A stretch of 9,953 bases of DNA from Actinomyces viscosus (GTDB lineage: Bacteria; Bacteroidota; Bacteroidia; Flavobacteriales_D; Crocinitomicaceae). Where the stretch lies: positions 1-9,953 of the forward strand of contig CALPVI020000044.1 of assembly GCA_943326975.2 (NCBI GenBank), written 5' to 3'. The notes beneath the pieces were generated by a model that did not search any database, was not told the DNA's origin, and saw nothing but the letters and a program-made list of their open reading frames with translations. Position 1 is the stretch's first letter; each line of letters begins with the position of its first letter. This document shows positions 7,284 through 9,953 of the stretch, in pieces. The position numbers were made by a program, and so were the translations under genes.

Positions 7284-7321
7284 TAAGACGAAAAAAAATA
7301 AAATATTTTACAATTAATGTT

Positions 7322-7329
7322 CAAATATA
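7322..7329 (-). promoter_or_regulatory. Candidate mutY promoter (-7 box TATATTTG)
   Basis: TATATTTG on the minus strand fits TAnnTTTG and is identical to the box before ssb. The -33 position is poor (ATG at 21 nt spacing). The expected 5' leader is about 30 nt. It lies back to back with the HU-gene promoter, 13 nt away. Confidence 0.5.
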
Positions 7330-7342
7330 AGGATTCTTGATG

Positions 7343-7350
7343 TACTTTTG
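7343..7350 (+). promoter_or_regulatory. Candidate HU-gene promoter (-7 box TACTTTTG)
   Basis: TACTTTTG matches TAnnTTTG and is followed by CA, a common start context in Bacteroidota. TTC, one base off the -33 TTG, lies 20 nt upstream at 7320-7322. The predicted leader is about 35 nt and A-rich (ATAATAAAATG at the start codon), as expected in a phylum that largely ignores Shine-Dalgarno pairing. Confidence 0.65.
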
Positions 7351-7391
7351 CATCCTGAAAATTAAGGAATAAACATAAAAATCATAATAAA

Positions 7392-7682
7392 ATGACAAAA
7401 GCGGATATCGTTGCTGACATAGCAGTAGAGACAGGGTTGGAAAGAGCAGAGGCATTAAAAGCAGTTGAATCTTTTATGACTTCAATTAAAACATCTTTAT
7501 CAAAAGGTCAAAATGTTTACTTGAGAGGTTTTGGAAGTTTTATCGTAAAAGAGAGAGCTGAAAAAACTGGAAGAAATATTTCGAAAAACACAACAATTAT
7601 TATTCCAGCACACAATATCCCATCTTTCAAGCCAGCAAAAACGTTTGTTGACGAAGTGAAAAATAGTGTTAAAGTAAAATAA
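7392..7682 (+). CDS. HU/IHF-family DNA-binding protein
   Basis: This is a small nucleoid protein that dimerises and bends DNA. The 96 residues show the complete fold: helices at ~3-14 (KADIVADIAVETG) and ~18-37, then VYLRGFGSFIVKERAEKTGR (42-61) leading into the beta arm, and IPAHNIPSFKPAKTFVDEV (71-89) closing it. The arm tip reads GRNISKNTT, where E. coli HU and IHF carry GRNP. The proline that wedges into DNA is thus replaced by isoleucine, which appears to be a clade variant. It is a single gene with its own promoter; the downstream gene also has one. Whether it acts as HU or as an IHF-like, sequence-preferring protein cannot be told from sequence, so no symbol is given. Confidence 0.93.
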   Translation: MTKADIVADIAVETGLERAEALKAVESFMTSIKTSLSKGQNVYLRGFGSFIVKERAEKTGRNISKNTTIIIPAHNIPSFKPAKTFVDEVKNSVKVK

Positions 7683-7704
7683 TTCTAGTTTTTAATATAG
7701 AATT
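7681..7704 (+). other. Weak inverted repeat at end of HU gene
   Basis: AATTCTA (7681-7687) pairs with TAGAATT (7698-7704) around a 10-nt loop and overlaps the stop codon of the HU gene. There is no T tract, so it is a poor terminator; it may protect the 3' end of the message or be chance in AT-rich sequence. Confidence 0.25.
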
Positions 7705-7735
7705 GTTAATTAATCGATTAAATTTTCTATTTTTG
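7703..7735 (+). promoter_or_regulatory. Candidate promoter of the 30-codon basic gene
   Basis: TTG at 7703-7705 and TATTTTTG at 7728-7735 match the -33 and -7 consensus elements exactly with 22 nt between, at the long end of the usual spacing. The leader to the ATG would be about 75 nt. A 12-bp perfect palindrome TTAATCGATTAA (7710-7721) sits in the spacer and could be an operator. Confidence 0.6.
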
Positions 7736-7817
7736 CAAACCTAATTTAATAGTAAATTAATTTTTATTAGATTATTAGAAAGTTAATATTGAGTTTAATC
7801 ATAAAAAATATACAATT

Positions 7818-7910
7818 ATGCCAAGCGGTAAAAAAAGAAAAGGTCACAAAATGGCGACTCACAAACGTAAAAAACGTCTAAGAAAAAATCGTCATAAAAA
7901 GAAGAAGTAA
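7818..7910 (+). CDS. 30-residue basic protein, bS22/mS38-like ribosomal protein
   Basis: This short frame encodes 30 residues starting MPSGKKRKGHKM and ending RHKKKK. By my count 19 of 30 residues are Lys, Arg or His, with no acidic residue. The composition and the pattern KMATHKRKKRLRKNRHKK resemble the AURKAIP1/COX24 domain, which forms the small-subunit proteins bS22 in mycobacteria and mS38 in mitochondria. Near-identical peptides beginning MPSGKKRK are, as I recall, widespread in Bacteroidota and usually annotated as hypothetical. It has its own consensus promoter and a strong terminator 22 nt after the stop, so it is probably an abundant single-gene message. Placement between an HU gene and rng fits a role in ribosome assembly or rRNA binding. 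The existence of the gene is fairly sure; the ribosomal assignment is by resemblance only. Confidence 0.75.
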   Translation: MPSGKKRKGHKMATHKRKKRLRKNRHKKKK

Positions 7911-7932
7911 TCAATAGGTTATTTGATATGTT

Positions 7933-7973
7933 AAACTTAGTGAATTTTCCTTCACTAAGTTTTTCTGTTTTTT
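7933..7973 (+). terminator. Strong terminator/attenuator before rng
   Basis: AAACTTAGTGAA (7933-7944) pairs perfectly with TTCACTAAGTTT (7951-7962) around loop TTTTCC, a 12-bp stem followed by TTCTG and a run of seven Ts. It ends the short basic gene and lies about 20 nt before the rng start, so it must either leak or be controlled for rng to be read from the upstream promoter. Confidence 0.85.
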
Positions 7974-7995
7974 TACATTTTAAATCAAGGCTTTC

Positions 7996-9543
7996 GTGAG
8001 TTTAGAACTAGTAGTCGATTCCCGACCAGAGGGTATATGGCTTGCGTTGCTGCGTGATGGAAAACTAATAGAGCTGCAAGAAGAGCAGGGCAACACTGAA
8101 TTTGCTGTAGGAGATATTTATCTCGGTAAAGTTCGAAAAGTTGTTCCTAGTTTGAATGCTGCATTTGTGGATGTAGGTTTTGAGAAAGATGCTTTTTTGC
8201 ATTATCTTGATTTAGGACCACAATTTAATTCGTTAAATAAGTTTACCAAAGATACGCTGCATAGTAAGCAAAACGTAGCTGATTTACTTTACTTTAGAGC
8301 AGAGAAGGATATACCGAAAGACGGGAAAATAAATGAAATAGTTTCGAGTACTTCTCCTATTTTGGTGCAAGTTGCGAAAGAGCCTATTTCAAGTAAAGGT
8401 CCTCGTTTATGTGCTGAAATTACTTTAGCAGGAAGATATTTGGTATTAGTTCCTTTTTCAGATAAAATTTCAATTTCTCAAAAAATTAAAGACCCCCAAG
8501 AAAGGGCTCGTTTGAAAAATTTAATGGATAGCATCAAGCCTAAAAACTTTGGTGTAATTATCAGAACTGTTGCAGAGAATAAGAAAATTGAGCTATTAGA
8601 ACAGGATTTAAGGAACCTGTTGGAGAAGTGGAAATTAATGTTTAATAATCTTAAAACGGCTACACCGCCTAGAAGAGTATTAGGCGAATTAGATAAGACT
8701 TCTTCTATTTTACGTGATTTATTGAATGGTGACTTTACTAATATTCATATAAATGATGTTATACTCATGACAGAAATGAGTGAGTATATAACTGATATAG
8801 CGCCTGGTAGAGAGAAAATATTGAAATTACATGATCGTAAAATTCCTATTTTCGAAAAATTTGGTATTACGAAACAAATAAAAACTTTGTTTGGTAAAAA
8901 AGTTCCATTGTCTAATGGTGGTTATTTGATAATTGAGCATACAGAAGCAATGCATGTGATTGATGTTAACTCAGGTAATCGTAAAGGTTCAGAGGGACAA
9001 GAAAGCAATGCATTGGCAACAAATTTAGAGGCTGCAGAAGAAATCGCAAGGGTTTTACAATTGCGAGATATGGGTGGAATTATTTGTGTTGATTTTATAG
9101 ATATGCACGACAGAGAGAATAATAAAATTCTTTTTGAGAAGTTGAAAGAACACATGCAATCTGATAGAGCGAAACACAATGTTTTACCTCCTTCAAAATT
9201 TGGAGTTATTGAAATTACGCGTCAACGTGTTAGACCAGAAACGGACATCAATACATCGGAAGCATGTCCAACTTGTAATGGTACAGGTGAAGTGCAGGCT
9301 TCAATTTTGTATGCTGAAGAAATTGAAAATAATTTAAACTATCTTATTGCTGATAGAAAAGAAAAAAATGTTTCATTGTTAGTACATCCTTATTTGGAAG
9401 CTTACTTTAAGAATGGAATAATTTCGAGACAGGTAAAGTGGTTGTTTAAATACAAAAAATGGATTCCAGTAAGAGGAGTTACAGAAAATCATTTACTTGA
9501 ATATAAATTCGTGAATGATAAAAACGTTGAGATTACGTTATAA
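7996..9543 (+). CDS. rng: Ribonuclease G (Rne/Rng family)
   Basis: This endoribonuclease matures rRNA ends and cuts AU-rich single-stranded RNA. The 515-residue length is typical of Bacteroidota RNase G without the long scaffold tail of RNase E. An S1 domain occupies ~35-125 (FAVGDIYLGKVRKVVPSLNA, then KDAFLHYLDLGPQ). A 5'-sensor/RNase H-like middle part follows (GRYLVLVPF, FGVIIRTVAE). The catalytic Mg ligands are Asp323 in MHVIDVNSGNRKG and Asp366 in GIICVDFIDM. The Zn-link CPTC (Cys424, Cys427) holds the dimer together. The start is GTG at 7996, chosen because homology begins a few residues in and no in-frame ATG precedes it. CAAGG at 7986-7990 lies 5 nt upstream, unusual in this phylum. 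No full-consensus promoter is visible; TACATTTT (7974-7981) is one base off. Confidence 0.95.
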   Translation: MSLELVVDSRPEGIWLALLRDGKLIELQEEQGNTEFAVGDIYLGKVRKVVPSLNAAFVDVGFEKDAFLHYLDLGPQFNSLNKFTKDTLHSKQNVADLLYFRAEKDIPKDGKINEIVSSTSPILVQVAKEPISSKGPRLCAEITLAGRYLVLVPFSDKISISQKIKDPQERARLKNLMDSIKPKNFGVIIRTVAENKKIELLEQDLRNLLEKWKLMFNNLKTATPPRRVLGELDKTSSILRDLLNGDFTNIHINDVILMTEMSEYITDIAPGREKILKLHDRKIPIFEKFGITKQIKTLFGKKVPLSNGGYLIIEHTEAMHVIDVNSGNRKGSEGQESNALATNLEAAEEIARVLQLRDMGGIICVDFIDMHDRENNKILFEKLKEHMQSDRAKHNVLPPSKFGVIEITRQRVRPETDINTSEACPTCNGTGEVQASILYAEEIENNLNYLIADRKEKNVSLLVHPYLEAYFKNGIISRQVKWLFKYKKWIPVRGVTENHLLEYKFVNDKNVEITL

Positions 9544-9562
9544 ATCTCTGAAGATATTTTTG

Positions 9563-9594
9563 AAAGCTGTCCAATTGGGCAGCTTTTCTTTTTT
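9563..9594 (+). terminator. Terminator after rng
   Basis: AAAGCTGTCC (9563-9572) pairs with GGGCAGCTTT (9577-9586) around AATT, a 10-bp stem with one G-T pair, followed by TCTTTTTT. It separates rng from recX. Its 5' arm begins with the same AAAGCTGTC as the terminator at 1465-1496. Confidence 0.88.
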
Positions 9595-9630
9595 AGAATT
9601 GATTTATTGACAGATGAGTTCGGATAGATT

Positions 9631-9659
9631 TTGTGAATAAATTCAAATCCTTAATTTTG
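9631..9659 (+). promoter_or_regulatory. recX promoter, leaderless configuration
   Basis: TTG (9631-9633), 18 nt, then TAATTTTG (9652-9659) is an exact fit to the Bacteroidota promoter consensus. The -7 box ends only 4 nt before the recX ATG at 9664, so transcription should begin at or within a few bases of the start codon. Confidence 0.65.
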
Positions 9660-9663
9660 TTAA

Positions 9664-9953
9664 ATGGAAGAGAAAAAAGCAGTGTCATTTTTAGAGGCAA
9701 AAGCAAAATTGGAAGCCTATTGCGCTTATCAAGAACGTTGTCATTTTGAGGTGGAGCAAAAGTTGATTTCTTGGAAGTTCTCAGATGAACAAATTGCCCA
9801 ATTGATTGCTGATTTAATAACGAATCGATTCTTAGATGAAGAACGATTTACATGTTCATTTGTTTCTGGTAAATTCAGAATCAAACGATGGGGTAGAATT
9901 AAAATCAAGGCGCAATTGAAATCAAAAAGAATTTCGACTTACTCTATTGAAAA
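9664..9953 (+). CDS. recX: Regulatory protein RecX (5' part)
   Basis: RecX binds RecA filaments and limits recombinase activity. The first 96 codons are present, and the frame runs off the window end without a stop. AYCAYQERCHFEVEQKL (18-34) is the N-terminal helical motif typical of Bacteroidota RecX; NRFLDEERF (54-62) and GKFRIKRWGRIKIKAQL (69-85) are the next conserved blocks of the three-helix repeats. The ATG at 9664 gives the expected N-terminus. It is not next to recA here. It follows the rng terminator and has its own promoter almost touching the start codon. Assignment is confident despite truncation. Confidence 0.9.
   Translation, partial: MEEKKAVSFLEAKAKLEAYCAYQERCHFEVEQKLISWKFSDEQIAQLIADLITNRFLDEERFTCSFVSGKFRIKRWGRIKIKAQLKSKRISTYSIE

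Overview
The window looks like core chromosome of a low-GC member of the Bacteroidota, most likely class Flavobacteriia (order Flavobacteriales). Reasons: the gliding-motility genes gldE and gldD lie directly downstream of mutY and ssb, a gene order known from Flavobacterium. Starts lack Shine-Dalgarno sequences and have A-rich upstream sequence. Promoters fit the Bacteroidota consensus TTG...TAnnTTTG. There is also a 30-residue basic protein of the kind seen in this phylum. Genus cannot be fixed from the sequence alone.

Layout. Positions 1-461 hold no convincing gene. The first ~297 bases are a tandem array (two full ~132-bp units plus the start of a decayed third), each unit carrying a terminator-like hairpin and a second hairpin. 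Then comes a very AT-rich glycosyltransferase-like gene (+) that seems to lack the usual C-terminal end. It converges on an OmpA-like/TPR lipoprotein gene (-), and the two are separated by a strong UUCG-loop terminator. From 7283 down to 3313 a minus-strand run reads mutY, ssb, gldE, gldD, folK: DNA repair, ssDNA binding, gliding/type IX secretion components and folate synthesis. gldE-gldD are 1 nt apart and gldD-folK overlap by 13 nt, so the last three are almost certainly one transcript. ssb also has its own candidate promoter.

From 7284 rightwards everything is on the plus strand: an HU/IHF-family gene divergent from mutY with closely packed promoters, a 30-codon gene for a very basic protein resembling the bS22/mS38 (COX24-type) small ribosomal proteins, an RNase G gene, and the first 96 codons of recX. 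A 12-bp-stem terminator lies between the 30-codon gene and rng, so rng is fed either by readthrough or by a weak promoter inside the hairpin region. recX has a near-consensus promoter so close to its ATG that its mRNA should be leaderless or nearly so.

I see no mobile element, CRISPR array, phage gene or defence system. This is mostly an ordinary housekeeping region. The points worth a second look are the hairpin array, the small ribosomal-type gene with its terminator/rng arrangement, the leaderless recX, and the HU protein without the usual arm-tip proline.
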